The notes beneath the pieces were generated by a model. It was not told where the DNA came from, searched no databases, and was given only the letters and a program-made list of their open reading frames with translations. This document shows, piece after piece, positions 16,352 to 26,124 of a stretch of DNA of 50,647 bases (positions are counted from its first letter, which is position 1; the number at the start of each line of letters is the position of its first letter). The DNA is from Candidatus Gastranaerophilales bacterium (GTDB lineage: Bacteria > Cyanobacteriota > Vampirovibrionia > Gastranaerophilales > Gastranaerophilaceae): contig CALVCA010000010.1 in assembly GCA_944325895.1 (NCBI GenBank), positions 1-50,647 on the forward strand, in the 5' to 3' direction. The translations under genes were made by a program, and so were the position numbers.

Positions 16352-18916
16352 TCAATTAGTTACTATAGAAAGTGTATAATTATTATTAAAATATTTATTG
16401 GCAACTTCAATAATATCACTTTCCGTTATACTATTAACAAGTTTATCATAGTCAAAATCATAACCTCTGCCGGAGGCTTCAAACCAGCCTATTGTAGAAG
16501 CTTTTTCAAGGTTGGTTTCTTGCGATATCACAAATTGTCCCAAAAGTTTTTCTTTAGCATCCTGCAATTCTTTTGTTCCAACGTATTCCGTTTTTAATTT
16601 TTTTATTTCTTCAAAAAGTTTTGTTTTAGCATGTTCCAAATTTTTGGGATTTGTACCGATAAATAAAACCAAATTGCCTTTTTTCATACTTGGACTATAA
16701 TTTGAACCAAGCTGATAAGCCAAACCTTCCTGTTCTCTTAAATTTTTAAAAAGCCTTGAACTCATACCATTACCAAGCATTGTATCAATAATCTGCAATG
16801 CAGCATAGTCTTTCCTGTTTTGTATACCGTCAGTCTGCCAGCCTAAAAATATCCACGCTGTTTCTGTATTTTTATCTTTCAAATTAGAAACTCTAGGGCT
16901 TAAAGCAGCAGGTATTGTATAACAGTTATAATCAAATAATTCCGTTGGTTTTTGTTTAAAAATTTTTGTAAAAGCCTTTATAATTTCATCCTTATTCACA
17001 TTGCCATTTACGGATATTACAAGATTTTTAGGATTAAATATAGTATTATAATATTCAATAAGGTCATTATACTGAATTGTAGGGAAAGTTTTTTCAAGAA
17101 TTTTTGTAGAATTTGAATACACACTGTCTTTATATATCAACGTATTATATTCTTCTATGGCTTTTTGCAATGGGATATCACGATTTTTTTTGATTGAATT
17201 TATTTTTTCTGTAACAGCTTTATTTATTTCATATTCATCAAAAAGTGCATTATTGACAATCTCATCTAAAATTTCCAAAGTTTTTGCCAATTCTGACTTA
17301 GTTGTTAAAACATTAATAGAAAAAGCATCAGCTTTAGAATTCGGAATTATTTTTATACCATTATTTTCCATAAACTCAGAAAGCTCAGCTGAAGAATAAT
17401 TTTTCGTACCTTTTAACATAACTGATGCCATCAGTTTGCCGGTACCCGGAATTTTTTCAATAAATTCACCGCCTTTTGCATAAATATTTATTGCCGATAT
17501 ATCATTTGCCGTGTTAGGAGTAAAGAGTAATACAGCACCATTTGAAAGTATATATTTTTCTGTTTGATTATTTTTACTTATCAATTTCGCAGTTGTATCA
17601 AAAGGCTTTATATTTGATATTTTTACTTCTTTATAATCCTCCGGAAGGATAACAGATACGGCACTTTTATTTATATCTAAATATTTATTTGCAACACGTT
17701 TAACATCTGATTCTGTTACTTTTTTTATATTTTGCAAATAGTTCTCGTAATATTTAATATCGTCAGTTGTAACCATAGTATATCCTATTTCTTGAGCGAT
17801 ATTAGAAATAGATTCACGAGCATAATATGTATCTTTTTCTATTAAATTTTTTGCCAATTCAAGTTGTTCCTGACTTACTCCGTTTATTTGTATTTCTTTT
17901 ATCTCAGAAAATATGCTGTTCTCCAATTTTTTACAATTTTCAGGAATAAAATTAGCTGAAACGTAAAAAATACCGTCATCTTTCATTGTTGAATTTGAAG
18001 CTGAAATATTAAATGCAAGCTGTTTTTTATCTTTAATATTTTGATAGAATACAGAAGATTTTCCCTCACCTAAAATTGCAGCCAAAACATCAAGTGCGTA
18101 TGAATCTTTATCAATGGTTTTTACTGTTCTAAATCCAATAAACATATAACCCGATTCAATTGGAGCATAATCAATCTTTTTTAGTTGTTTTGTTAACTGT
18201 TTTTCGTTTAAATACTTATTTTGAGGAATTTTTTTATATTCTTTACTAAAATATTTTTGAACTCCTTTTAATGCAATTTGCGAATCCACATCACCGGCTA
18301 TTACCGTTACCATATTTGAAGGAGCATAATACTTATTAAAATAAGAAAGAATTTCTTCACGTGTAATGTTTTCTATAATACTGCTTTCACCAATAACCTT
18401 ACGTTTATAGGGATGATCTGTATACATCATACTTATCAAATTATTATAAACTTTTGTAGTTGGAGAATTTATATCTTTAGAAATTTCCTCCAAAACGACT
18501 TTTCGCTCTTTTTCCATCTCTTTACCGGGTACTAAAGGATTTTGAAGCATATCAGCATGCATTTTTAATGCTAAATCAAAATATTTTGAAGGAATTGTTA
18601 TGTAATAATGTGTAAAATCCTTACTTGTAGCCGCATTATTAACAGCCCCTTTTGACTCAAGTATTTTGTCAAATTCTCCCGGAGCATATGTCGTTGTTCC
18701 TTTAAAAAACAAATGTTCCAAAAAATGCGACACCCCGTTATTTTTTTCATTTTCATTAATTGAACCTGTTTTAACCCAGGTATCAATCGTTACAATCGGA
18801 TTTGTGTGTATTTCCTTAATTATAACAGTTTGACCGTTATCAAGCTTATAAATATTTTGAGCAAATACTAAATTGCCTAACAAAAATATGCTTAAAAATA
18901 TTATTATTTTTTTCAT
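16352..18916 (-). CDS. M16 family zinc metallopeptidase, two-domain, secreted
   Basis: This 854-aa protein begins with a signal peptide (MKKIIIFLSIFLLGNLVFA) and holds two fused M16 units. The first has the inverse zinc motif HFLEH (H64, E67, H68) with a downstream Glu in RKVVLEEI, so it is catalytic. The second half (from about residue 440) lacks HxxEH but keeps the substrate-binding region GMSSRLFKNLREQEGLAYQ, as in pitrilysin-type non-catalytic units. It would act in the periplasm on peptides. AAGGGAG upstream supports the start. dut follows 18 bases later. Confidence 0.92.
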   Translation of the reverse strand: MKKIIIFLSIFLLGNLVFAQNIYKLDNGQTVIIKEIHTNPIVTIDTWVKTGSINENEKNNGVSHFLEHLFFKGTTTYAPGEFDKILESKGAVNNAATSKDFTHYYITIPSKYFDLALKMHADMLQNPLVPGKEMEKERKVVLEEISKDINSPTTKVYNNLISMMYTDHPYKRKVIGESSIIENITREEILSYFNKYYAPSNMVTVIAGDVDSQIALKGVQKYFSKEYKKIPQNKYLNEKQLTKQLKKIDYAPIESGYMFIGFRTVKTIDKDSYALDVLAAILGEGKSSVFYQNIKDKKQLAFNISASNSTMKDDGIFYVSANFIPENCKKLENSIFSEIKEIQINGVSQEQLELAKNLIEKDTYYARESISNIAQEIGYTMVTTDDIKYYENYLQNIKKVTESDVKRVANKYLDINKSAVSVILPEDYKEVKISNIKPFDTTAKLISKNNQTEKYILSNGAVLLFTPNTANDISAINIYAKGGEFIEKIPGTGKLMASVMLKGTKNYSSAELSEFMENNGIKIIPNSKADAFSINVLTTKSELAKTLEILDEIVNNALFDEYEINKAVTEKINSIKKNRDIPLQKAIEEYNTLIYKDSVYSNSTKILEKTFPTIQYNDLIEYYNTIFNPKNLVISVNGNVNKDEIIKAFTKIFKQKPTELFDYNCYTIPAALSPRVSNLKDKNTETAWIFLGWQTDGIQNRKDYAALQIIDTMLGNGMSSRLFKNLREQEGLAYQLGSNYSPSMKKGNLVLFIGTNPKNLEHAKTKLFEEIKKLKTEYVGTKELQDAKEKLLGQFVISQETNLEKASTIGWFEASGRGYDFDYDKLVNSITESDIIEVANKYFNNNYTLSIVTN

Positions 18917-18944
18917 AAACGCTCCCTTTTCTTATATTATAAAA

Positions 18945-19220
18945 CTAAAATCGTTTCTTTACAATTTTGTACAAAATAAAAAGTACACCGGTACCTAACG
19001 CACACAAAACAGCCTTTGGAGTTTTTTTACGGTCAATAGGTTTGGATTTTTCTTTTTGTACATATATATCCTCATTTAATTGTTTAAATTGTTGTGTTGC
19101 TTCATAATCCGAATATAAAACCGGCTTAAAATGATCATCCGGCACAGGTAAAACCCCTGCAACATAAGGAGCATTATACATATGGGCATTTGCCGGATTA
19201 CTTTTTACTACCACTTCCAT
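18945..19220 (-). CDS. Hypothetical protein with C-terminal membrane anchor
   Basis: I choose the ATG at 19220 (MEVVVKSNPANAHMYNAPYV), giving 91 aa. The longer frame to 19283 would need a TTG start, and a TATAAT lies inside that extension, 15 bases before the ATG. The protein has a Pro-rich N-terminal half, a basic charged linker (EKSKPIDRKKTPK) and one hydrophobic segment (AVLCALGTGVLFILYKIV) ending KKRF, so it is probably tail-anchored in the inner membrane. No family is recognised. It is divergent from perR. Confidence 0.55.
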   Translation of the reverse strand: MEVVVKSNPANAHMYNAPYVAGVLPVPDDHFKPVLYSDYEATQQFKQLNEDIYVQKEKSKPIDRKKTPKAVLCALGTGVLFILYKIVKKRF

Positions 19221-19291
19221 ATTATTATTAAAACAGAAATTATACAAAAATTGCCCATTTGTTGTATTTATATTAAGATACAAATAGCTTA

Positions 19292-19334
19292 TTGACTTTA
19301 TAGTAAGAATGATTTAAAATGAGAATTATTATCA
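19292..19334 (+). promoter_or_regulatory. perR promoter with Fur/PerR-type operator
   Basis: TTGACT (19292-19297), a 17-bp spacer and TAAAAT (19315-19320) are followed at once by TGAGAATTATTATCA (19320-19334). That is a 7-1-7 inverted repeat matching the Fur-family consensus TGATAATnATTATCA with one mismatch. It covers the transcription start, so a bound PerR would block its own operon. Confidence 0.75.
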
Positions 19335-19348
19335 AGTTGAGGTAAAAG

Positions 19349-19729
19349 ATGAATTATTCTAGACAAAGAGAAGTTGTATTAAAAACTTTAAAACAAAATG
19401 TAATTCATCCAACGGCAGAGACTTTGTATTCAATAATCCAAACCGAATATCCAAATGTAAGCAAAGCAACTTTATATCGAAATTTAAGCCAGCTTGCCGA
19501 TGCAGGAATAATAAAAAAAATAGAAGGATTAGAACCTTCTGCACATTTTGATCATAACACACATTCACATTACCATTTCATATGCACAAAATGCGGAAAA
19601 GTTTTCGATGTAAGTGATAATATAGCAAAAGATGTGGTAAAAAAAGCAGAAAAAGAAACCGGATTTAGAATTACAAATCACGAGATAGTATTTCAAGGTT
19701 TATGCAAAGATTGCAGAAAAGGAGAGTAA
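19349..19729 (+). CDS. perR: Fur-family peroxide regulator PerR
   Basis: This 126-aa Fur-family repressor has a winged-helix with NVSKATLYRNLSQLADAGII. The structural zinc cysteines are C79/C82 and C119/C122. The regulatory metal ligands aligned to B. subtilis PerR are H20, D68, H74, H76 and D87. Asp at the D87 position (IVDF/VFDV) is typical of PerR, whereas Fur has Glu. It heads an operon with rubredoxin, rubrerythrin and a flavodiiron protein, the usual PerR targets in anaerobes, and a Fur-type box lies on its promoter. Confidence 0.9.
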   Translation: MNYSRQREVVLKTLKQNVIHPTAETLYSIIQTEYPNVSKATLYRNLSQLADAGIIKKIEGLEPSAHFDHNTHSHYHFICTKCGKVFDVSDNIAKDVVKKAEKETGFRITNHEIVFQGLCKDCRKGE

Positions 19730-19732
19730 AAT

Positions 19733-19870
19733 ATGGAAAAATATGTTTGCACAGTATGCGGTTATGTTTATGACCCGATAGAAAATGATAATGTAGCCTT
19801 TGAAGATTTACCTGAAGATTGGGTATGTCCTCTTTGTGCTGTTGGAAAAGATATGTTTGAAAAGGAATAA
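19733..19870 (+). CDS. Rubredoxin
   Basis: This 45-aa protein starts at the ATG at 19733, three bases after the perR stop codon, with GGAGAG upstream. It has the two iron-binding knuckles CTVCGY and CPLCAVG, plus YVYDP and DLPEDWVCP typical of rubredoxin. It is a few residues shorter than most (52-54 aa). It would carry electrons to rubrerythrin and the flavodiiron protein in the same operon. Confidence 0.95.
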   Translation: MEKYVCTVCGYVYDPIENDNVAFEDLPEDWVCPLCAVGKDMFEKE

Positions 19871-19874
19871 AATT

Positions 19875-20414
19875 ATGGAATTAAAAGGGACAAAAACTGA
19901 AAAAAATTTAATGACCGCTTTTGCAGGGGAATCAGAAGCAAGAAACAAATATACCTATTACGCTTCACAGGCGAAGAAAGAGGGATTTGTTCAAATAAGC
20001 AAAATTTTTGAGGAAACTGCAAACAATGAAAAAGAACATGCCAAAATTTGGTTTAAATATCTTCATGACGGTAAAATACCTGAAACTTTAGCAGCATTAG
20101 AAGATGCGGCAAACGGCGAAAACTATGAATGGACTGAAATGTATGCCCAATTTGCAAAAGAAGCTAAAGAAGAAGGATTTGAACAATTAGCTGCATTATT
20201 TGAAGCTGTTGCAAAAATCGAAAAAGAACATGAAGAAAGATACCGAAAGCTTTTAGAAAATATAAAAGCAGACAAGGTATTTAAGAAAGACAGGGTTGTT
20301 GTATGGGAATGCGGCAATTGCGGACATGTTTTTGAGGGAGAGAATGCCCCTGAATTATGTCCCGTATGTAAACACCCTAAAGCTTATTTCTTTGTTAAAG
20401 CACAAAATTACTAA
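19875..20414 (+). CDS. rbr: Rubrerythrin
   Basis: This 179-aa peroxide reductase starts at the ATG at 19875 ([12 protein letters not shown]), with AAGGA upstream; an upstream in-frame TTG inside the rubredoxin gene is not plausible. The N-terminal diiron four-helix domain has GESEARNKY and [13 protein letters not shown] (first ligand set) and [13 protein letters not shown] (second). The C-terminal rubredoxin-like domain has CGNCGHVF and [11 protein letters not shown]. It reduces H2O2 in the cytoplasm of anaerobes with electrons from rubredoxin. Confidence 0.97.
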   Translation: MELKGTKTEKNLMTAFAGESEARNKYTYYASQAKKEGFVQISKIFEETANNEKEHAKIWFKYLHDGKIPETLAALEDAANGENYEWTEMYAQFAKEAKEEGFEQLAALFEAVAKIEKEHEERYRKLLENIKADKVFKKDRVVVWECGNCGHVFEGENAPELCPVCKHPKAYFFVKAQNY

Positions 20415-20425
20415 CAGGAGCACTG

Positions 20426-21604
20426 ATGAAATATAAAGAGATAAAAAACAATGTATATTACTGCGGCTTAAATGACTGCGAAAGAAAGATATTTGATGAA
20501 TTAATTCCTTTGGAACAGGGAACGAGTTACAATTCATATTTAGTAAAAGGTTCATTAAAAACCGCATTAATAGACACAATGTACCCGCCAAAATCCGATG
20601 AATACATAAAAAATTTAGACGAAAACGGTATAGAAAAGGTGGATTATATTATTGCAAACCATGGTGAACAAGACCATACCGGAGCATTGCCGAAGTTACT
20701 TGACAAGTATCCTGATGCAATGGTTGTAACAAATCAATTTTGCAAAAATAATATAATGGAAATGCTTTTGATACCTGAAAACAAAATTCAGGTAATAAAA
20801 AACGGGGATGAATTATCTTTAGGAGATAAAACTCTTAAATTTTATATGGCACCCGGAGTTCACTGGCCTGATACAATGTTTACACATATAAAAGAAGATA
20901 ATCTACTTTGTACATGCGACTTTTTAGGAGCACATTATACATTTGAGGATATATTCGCAAATGACAGCAAAGAGCTTGAGCATGCCGCTAAACGTTATTA
21001 TGCGGAAATTATGATGCCTTTTAGAAAAATGTGCCAAAAATATACAAAACAATTACAAGAGCTTAGTCCTGAAATGATTTTACCAAGTCACGGTCCTATT
21101 TATAAAAATCCCAAATTTATATTAGACTTATATGCGGATTGGTCATCTGACGAAGCTAAAAATTTGGTTGTCATGCCGTATGTTTCTATGTACGGGAGTG
21201 TAGAAGAAATGATTAATTATTTGTCAGACAAACTCAATGCTGCGGGAATAACAACAATAAAACATGATATTGTTTCAGACGACTTAGGAGATTTGGCAAT
21301 GGCATTAGTGGATGCGAAAACACTTGTATTAGGAGCATCAATGGTTTTGGCATCACCGCACCCGGCAGCTGCGAATGCGGCCTATTTGGTTAATTTACTT
21401 AACCCAAAACTTAAATATGCTTCAATTATAGGTTCTTATGGCTGGGGCGGCGACTTAATCAACAAATTAACAGGAATGCTGTGTAATCTTAAGATAGAAT
21501 TGATAGAGCCGCTTCTTATAAAAGGAAAGGCAAAAGAAGAAACTTTCAAACAACTTGATAAAATGGCTGAAGAGATTATTCAAAAACATTCCGTAAATTC
21601 ATAA
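20426..21604 (+). CDS. Flavodiiron protein (FprA-type A flavoprotein)
   Basis: This 392-aa protein reduces O2 (or NO) to water (or N2O). The N-terminal metallo-beta-lactamase-like domain holds the diiron ligands in ANHGEQDHTG (H, E, D, H), TCDFLGAHY and LPSHGPIY. The C-terminal flavodoxin domain (from about residue 250, VVMPYVSMYGSVEEM) binds FMN. It starts 11 bases after rbr with CAGGAG upstream, so it is the fourth gene of the perR operon. Confidence 0.95.
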   Translation: MKYKEIKNNVYYCGLNDCERKIFDELIPLEQGTSYNSYLVKGSLKTALIDTMYPPKSDEYIKNLDENGIEKVDYIIANHGEQDHTGALPKLLDKYPDAMVVTNQFCKNNIMEMLLIPENKIQVIKNGDELSLGDKTLKFYMAPGVHWPDTMFTHIKEDNLLCTCDFLGAHYTFEDIFANDSKELEHAAKRYYAEIMMPFRKMCQKYTKQLQELSPEMILPSHGPIYKNPKFILDLYADWSSDEAKNLVVMPYVSMYGSVEEMINYLSDKLNAAGITTIKHDIVSDDLGDLAMALVDAKTLVLGASMVLASPHPAAANAAYLVNLLNPKLKYASIIGSYGWGGDLINKLTGMLCNLKIELIEPLLIKGKAKEETFKQLDKMAEEIIQKHSVNS

Positions 21605-21610
21605 ACTTCA

Positions 21611-21619
21611 TGCTATAAT
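21611..21619 (+). promoter_or_regulatory. Extended -10 promoter of smpB (predicted leaderless)
   Basis: TGCTATAAT (21611-21619) is a perfect extended -10 ending 6 bases before the ATG at 21626. No clear -35 is seen and none is needed with an extended -10. No Shine-Dalgarno precedes the ATG. Confidence 0.6.
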
Positions 21620-21625
21620 CATTTT

Positions 21626-22075
21626 ATGGAAAGAAAAGTCGTAACAAGTAACAGAAAAGCATTTCATGACTACACAATTTTTGAGAAATATATTGCAGGA
21701 ATTGTGTTAACCGGTACTGAAATAAAATCAGTACGTAAAAATGCAATCAACTTAAAAGACAGTTTCTGCAAAATTGAAAACAACGAAGTTTTTTTATATA
21801 ACTGCCACATATCTCCATACGAACAAGGAAACAGATACAATCATCAAGCTGAAAGAATAAGAAAACTTTTATTAACCAAAAAAGAAATTTTGAAGCTTCA
21901 AAGCAAAGTAAAAAAAGAGAATTATACCATTGTACCATTAGAGGTATTTTTTCAAGGCAGCCTTGCAAAAATGGAGATAGGACTTGCAAAGGGTAAAAAA
22001 CTTCACGATAAAAGGAACGACCTTGCCAAAAAAGATCAAAAACGGGAAATAGAACGTGCAACAAAAAAATATTAA
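21626..22075 (+). CDS. smpB: SsrA-binding protein SmpB
   Basis: This 149-aa protein is the tmRNA partner that rescues stalled ribosomes. Family motifs are NRKAFHDYTIFEKYIAGIVL, GTEIKSVR, LYNCHISPYEQGN and the basic tail GKKLHDKRNDLAKKDQKRE. The start codon lies directly behind an extended -10 promoter. Its last 20 bases overlap the GTG start of the next gene. The tmRNA gene itself is not in the window. Confidence 0.97.
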   Translation: MERKVVTSNRKAFHDYTIFEKYIAGIVLTGTEIKSVRKNAINLKDSFCKIENNEVFLYNCHISPYEQGNRYNHQAERIRKLLLTKKEILKLQSKVKKENYTIVPLEVFFQGSLAKMEIGLAKGKKLHDKRNDLAKKDQKREIERATKKY

Positions 22076-23021
22076 CAAAGTTGTTATTTTAGGACAAAAC
22101 GGAATGCTGGCAAACCTTATTCAAGGAGTTTTAGACTCGGGATTTGAAATTGCCGGTGTTTTCAGATATGAAAGAACAATATATTCAAAATTAAAACTTT
22201 TTATAAATGATTTTTTCAAAAGTGCACCGGAATATACACTTATAAAAGAAAACAAATTAAAAGAAATAAAATGCAAAAGTGCGAATTCAAAAGAGTTTAA
22301 AGATGAGATGTTAAGGCTGAATCCTGATATCATCTTTGTCGGAACATGGAAAGAGAAACTAGAGAAAGAAATAATTGACCTGCCGAAAATTGCTACAATA
22401 AATGTTCATCCGTCGCTATTACCGAAATACAGAGGTCCAAACCCTTATATTCAAACAATTTTGCATGGTGAAAAAATTTCCGGAGTAACATTTCATCTAA
22501 TGACAACAGAAATTGATAAAGGACCGATACTTGCACAACAAAAAATAGATATACTACCGATGGACACATCAAAAGAGTTAAAAGAAAAGACAGTATTTGC
22601 GGCAAGAATTATGGTTTGTGAAATTCTAAAAAAATTAAATGCCGGAATAATACAGGAAATGCCGCAAAATGAAGCCGAAGCAAGCTATTATCCGAATATT
22701 ACTGGTGACGAAAAAATGCTCGACTTTAAAAATCAAACTTCAGACGAAATTTTAAATACCATAAGGGCACTTCACCCGTATTTACCTTCATATGTAACTT
22801 ATAAGAATTTCTTTTTTACTGTAAATCCTTATAAATCACGATTGACTAATAAAATCGGAGCTCCCGGGCAAATAATAAAAAAATGTGCCAAAACCCGTTC
22901 TTTAACTATTGCGTGCAAAGACGGCAAAGCGATAAAGTTAAGCGGCTTGAAACTTTATCATTATGCTTTTCTCACATATTGGTTTATCAAATTTTTTATC
23001 ACCACGGATAATCATCTTTAA
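22056..23021 (+). CDS. Formyltransferase of the Fmt family
   Basis: This 321-aa protein carries the formyl-THF transferase catalytic core: the N, H and D residues are in INVHPSLLPKYRGPNP and TEIDKGPIL, and a C-terminal OB-like domain begins near residue 265 (GAPGQIIKKC). Length fits methionyl-tRNA formyltransferase, but the N-terminal half differs from typical Fmt, so a sugar- or other formyltransferase is possible. The start is GTG at 22056 inside smpB, implying coupling. No other Fmt candidate lies in the window. Confidence 0.75.
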   Translation: MQQKNINKVVILGQNGMLANLIQGVLDSGFEIAGVFRYERTIYSKLKLFINDFFKSAPEYTLIKENKLKEIKCKSANSKEFKDEMLRLNPDIIFVGTWKEKLEKEIIDLPKIATINVHPSLLPKYRGPNPYIQTILHGEKISGVTFHLMTTEIDKGPILAQQKIDILPMDTSKELKEKTVFAARIMVCEILKKLNAGIIQEMPQNEAEASYYPNITGDEKMLDFKNQTSDEILNTIRALHPYLPSYVTYKNFFFTVNPYKSRLTNKIGAPGQIIKKCAKTRSLTIACKDGKAIKLSGLKLYHYAFLTYWFIKFFITTDNHL

Positions 23022-23093
23022 TCTCCCAACCGTCATGGAAAGAATTGGAAAAAGATTTACCAAAAGATTTTTCGGTTAATGAAGAATAAACAT

Positions 23094-25703
23094 TTAAGAA
23101 TTTGTCATTTTAATATCGGCATCGACTTTTGCCAAAATTTCATCAAGTTTTGAAGCGTCTTTTACACCGCCTTGAGCGAAATTCGGTCGACCGCCGCCGT
23201 TTGCACCTGTAGCACGGGCAATTTCACCGACAAATTTACCGGCATTTATACCGTTTTTAACAAATCCGTCCGAAACCTTTGCAACAACCATTTTAGAGTT
23301 AGCCAAAATAATAATACTTTCACCAAACCTGTTAGCGAGCATATCAATACCGGCTTTAACGGCATCAAAATCAAAGTTTTCAATTTTAGATATAAACAAT
23401 TTACCGCCGTTAATATCCTCAGCACGGGAAATAAATGTTGCAAATTTACTTCTTGCATTTTCTTCTTTAGTCTTTGTTAATTCTTTTTGTAACTCTTTAT
23501 TTTCATCAAGAAGTTTTTCAACACGTTCTAAAATTTCGTTATAATGCGTTTTAAACAATACAGAAAGTTTGTCCATTTCTTTAACTTTTGCATTCATAAA
23601 TTCAAATGCCGCACGAGAAACGACAAGCTCAATACGTCTTGTACCTGCGGAAATTGCACCTTCCGAAACTATTTTAATAAGCCTCAAATCACGGGTATTT
23701 CTTGCATGAGTACCGGCACAAAATTCTTTTGAAATACAGGTTTCATTCCCGATAGAAACTACTCTGACTTCATCATCATATTTTTCACCGAATAATGCTG
23801 TTGCACCGGTTAATTTAGCTTTTTCAATATCCATAACCTCGGTTGTAACATTTAGACCTTTTGCGACCCAATTATTTAAAATTTCTTCAGTTTTAGCGAG
23901 TTCATCAATAGTCATGGCACGGGAGAAGGTAAAATCAAAACGCATACGATTTTCTTCTACCTGAGAACCTGCTTGGTGAACTTCATCACCCAAAACCTTA
24001 ATTAATGCAGCCTGAAGCAAATGGGCAGAGGTATGGTGAAGTCTTATTTCTTCACGACGGGAAACATCTATTAATGCTTTGACCTTTTCGCCTATGGTAA
24101 TTTCGCCGTTAATCAATTTTGAACGGTGAACAAAAAGTTTGTTTACTTTAAATGTAGTTAAGACTTCAGCTTTCATATTTTCATTTTCGATATAACCGCT
24201 GTCGCCGACCTGACCGCCGCATTCAGCATAGAAAGGTGTTCTGTCGAGAATAATATCAACATATCCGTCACCTTCGACGGTATCGAGAATTTTTGCCTCG
24301 CATTCATTTTGTTCATAACCGACAAAATCAGTAGACCCAACTTTTTCTTCAATTTTTGCATATTTAATATCGCCGGTTACGCTTAATTTTTGTGTAGCGG
24401 CTTTTGCACGATCTTTTTGTTCCTGCATTGCAGTTTTAAAACCGTCTTCATCGACATTAAGCCCGTTTTCCTGTGCAATTTCTTTTGTTAATTCAAACGG
24501 AAAACCGAAAGTATCATAAAGCTTAAATGCACTTTCGCCATCTATATCTTTTTTATCCGAAATAAATTCATCAAGTAATTTATAGCCTCTATCAAGAGTT
24601 TTGGCAAATCTTTCTTCTTCCTTTTTAATCGTATCAATAACTTTAGCTTTATTTTTCACTAATTCAGGATAAGCTTTACCGTAGTTTTCGACAACGACAT
24701 CGACGAGCTTATATAAGAAAGGTAAGTTAAGCCCGAGCATTTTGCCATGTCGTAAAGCACGACGCAAAATCATTCTTAAGACATAATTTCTGCCTTCATT
24801 TCCCGGGATTACACCATCAGATATCAAAAACGTAACACATCTTGCATGATCCGTGATAATCCGGAGTGAAATATCTGTTTTTTCAGATTTTTTATAAGGC
24901 ACACCTGACATTTTTGAAACTTCATCCATAATGGGTTTTAAAAGATCTGTTTCAAAGGTTGAGGCAACACCCTGACAAACCATGGTAATACGTTCAAGCC
25001 CCATGCCGGTATCAACGTTTTTGCTGTCTAAGGGTGATTGATTTCCTTCTTCATCCTGATACAATTCAGTAAACACGAGGTTCCAAATTTCGACCCATCT
25101 GTCGCATTCGCAGGTATCAATACCGCAGCCTCTGGGGTCATTGCATTTATATTGTTCACCCAAGTCATAATGGATTTCAGAACAAGGACCGCAAGAACCC
25201 GAAGCACCGGGAGGTCCCCAAAAATTATCTTTTTTACCTTTACGTTTAATTCTGTCTGCAGGAACACCGACGCTACGCCAAATTTCATAAGCTTCATCGT
25301 CTGTTTCGAAAATTGTAATCCAAAGCCTGTTTTTATCCAGTTTTAAGACTTCAGTAACAAATTCCCATGCCCAGGGAATAATTTCTTTTTTATAATAATC
25401 ACCGAACGAAAAATTGCCGAGCATTTCAAAAAACGTATGATGGCGTGGAGTACGTCCGACATTTTCGATATCGCTGTCTTTGCCGCCCGCACGTGCACAT
25501 TTTTGGCAGGAAACGGCTCTTGGCGGGCTATAAGGAGATTTGACAATCCCTAAAAATATCGGCAAAAATTGCAGCATACCGGCGGTTGTTAATAATACTG
25601 TCGGGTTATCCGGTACAAGGCTGGAGCTTTCAACTATTGTGTGCTGATGTTTATTTTTAAAATAATCTAAATATAATTGTCTTATCTCATTTCCGGTTAG
25701 CAT
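23094..25703 (-). CDS. alaS: Alanine-tRNA ligase
   Basis: This 869-aa class II synthetase has GNEIRQLYLDYFKNKHQH at the start. Class II motif regions include NVGRTPRHHTFFEMLGNFSFGDY. The editing domain holds HHTSAH and CAGTHARNT (zinc site), and a C-terminal DHHA1 domain has GGGGRPNFAQGG-like sequence (GANGGGRPNFAQGG). I start it at the ATG at 25703 because GAAGGAA lies 8 bases before it; the GTG five codons upstream sits on that ribosome site. Length matches the family. Confidence 0.97.
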   Translation of the reverse strand: MLTGNEIRQLYLDYFKNKHQHTIVESSSLVPDNPTVLLTTAGMLQFLPIFLGIVKSPYSPPRAVSCQKCARAGGKDSDIENVGRTPRHHTFFEMLGNFSFGDYYKKEIIPWAWEFVTEVLKLDKNRLWITIFETDDEAYEIWRSVGVPADRIKRKGKKDNFWGPPGASGSCGPCSEIHYDLGEQYKCNDPRGCGIDTCECDRWVEIWNLVFTELYQDEEGNQSPLDSKNVDTGMGLERITMVCQGVASTFETDLLKPIMDEVSKMSGVPYKKSEKTDISLRIITDHARCVTFLISDGVIPGNEGRNYVLRMILRRALRHGKMLGLNLPFLYKLVDVVVENYGKAYPELVKNKAKVIDTIKKEEERFAKTLDRGYKLLDEFISDKKDIDGESAFKLYDTFGFPFELTKEIAQENGLNVDEDGFKTAMQEQKDRAKAATQKLSVTGDIKYAKIEEKVGSTDFVGYEQNECEAKILDTVEGDGYVDIILDRTPFYAECGGQVGDSGYIENENMKAEVLTTFKVNKLFVHRSKLINGEITIGEKVKALIDVSRREEIRLHHTSAHLLQAALIKVLGDEVHQAGSQVEENRMRFDFTFSRAMTIDELAKTEEILNNWVAKGLNVTTEVMDIEKAKLTGATALFGEKYDDEVRVVSIGNETCISKEFCAGTHARNTRDLRLIKIVSEGAISAGTRRIELVVSRAAFEFMNAKVKEMDKLSVLFKTHYNEILERVEKLLDENKELQKELTKTKEENARSKFATFISRAEDINGGKLFISKIENFDFDAVKAGIDMLANRFGESIIILANSKMVVAKVSDGFVKNGINAGKFVGEIARATGANGGGRPNFAQGGVKDASKLDEILAKVDADIKMTNS

Positions 25704-25785
25704 AATCTGTTCCTTCACAATGATTATACTATAAAAAAATAATAAAACAATTAATTCTTAAACTAAAAATGCCATTTTTGATATT

Positions 25786-26124
25786 TTAGCCTAACGGCAA
25801 AGATTTTTCTTTTTTGGAAGATACATCAAAAATGCTTTTGTTCATCGACATTTTTGAATTATTGTTAGAATTAGTTTCTTTTAAGCCGGCGGCTTGTGAA
25901 ATTTTTACTTTTTGACTATCGTCCAAAAGCCTTGTATAAGATTCTCCTTCATTTTTTGCAGCCCAAATTGAAATATCATTAGCAGATGTCCCGTTGTAAC
26001 CGGCTATTCGTGAAAGCGAAATGGTATCAGATTTTTTAAAATCATTCCTGCCGGTAATTTTTACAATATCGTCATGCTGAAGATTTCCAAATGCAGACCA
26101 AAGTGCTTTAACAGTAATTGACAT
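25786..26124 (-). CDS. Hypothetical protein (112 aa)
   Basis: This small soluble protein starts at an ATG with AAAGGA upstream. It begins MSITVKALWSAFGNLQHDDI, has a mixed alpha/beta-looking middle (KITGRNDFKKSDTISLSRIAGYNG) and ends in a Ser/Asn/Lys-rich low-complexity tail. There is no signal peptide or membrane segment. No family is recognised. It lies alone between alaS and a prepilin gene, on the same strand as both. Confidence 0.6.
   Translation of the reverse strand: MSITVKALWSAFGNLQHDDIVKITGRNDFKKSDTISLSRIAGYNGTSANDISIWAAKNEGESYTRLLDDSQKVKISQAAGLKETNSNNNSKMSMNKSIFDVSSKKEKSLPLG

Noticed and set aside
19800-19874. Longer N-terminus of rubrerythrin from an upstream TTG
   Set aside because: It lies inside the rubredoxin gene in another frame, while the ATG at 19875 has a ribosome site and begins where the family begins.
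23022-23093. Protein-like frames on both strands between the formyltransferase and alaS (minus end ...FHDGWEIKDDYPW, plus end ...WKELEKDLPKDFSVNEE)
   Set aside because: Neither has an ATG/GTG/TTG start with a ribosome site; at most a remnant of a lost gene.
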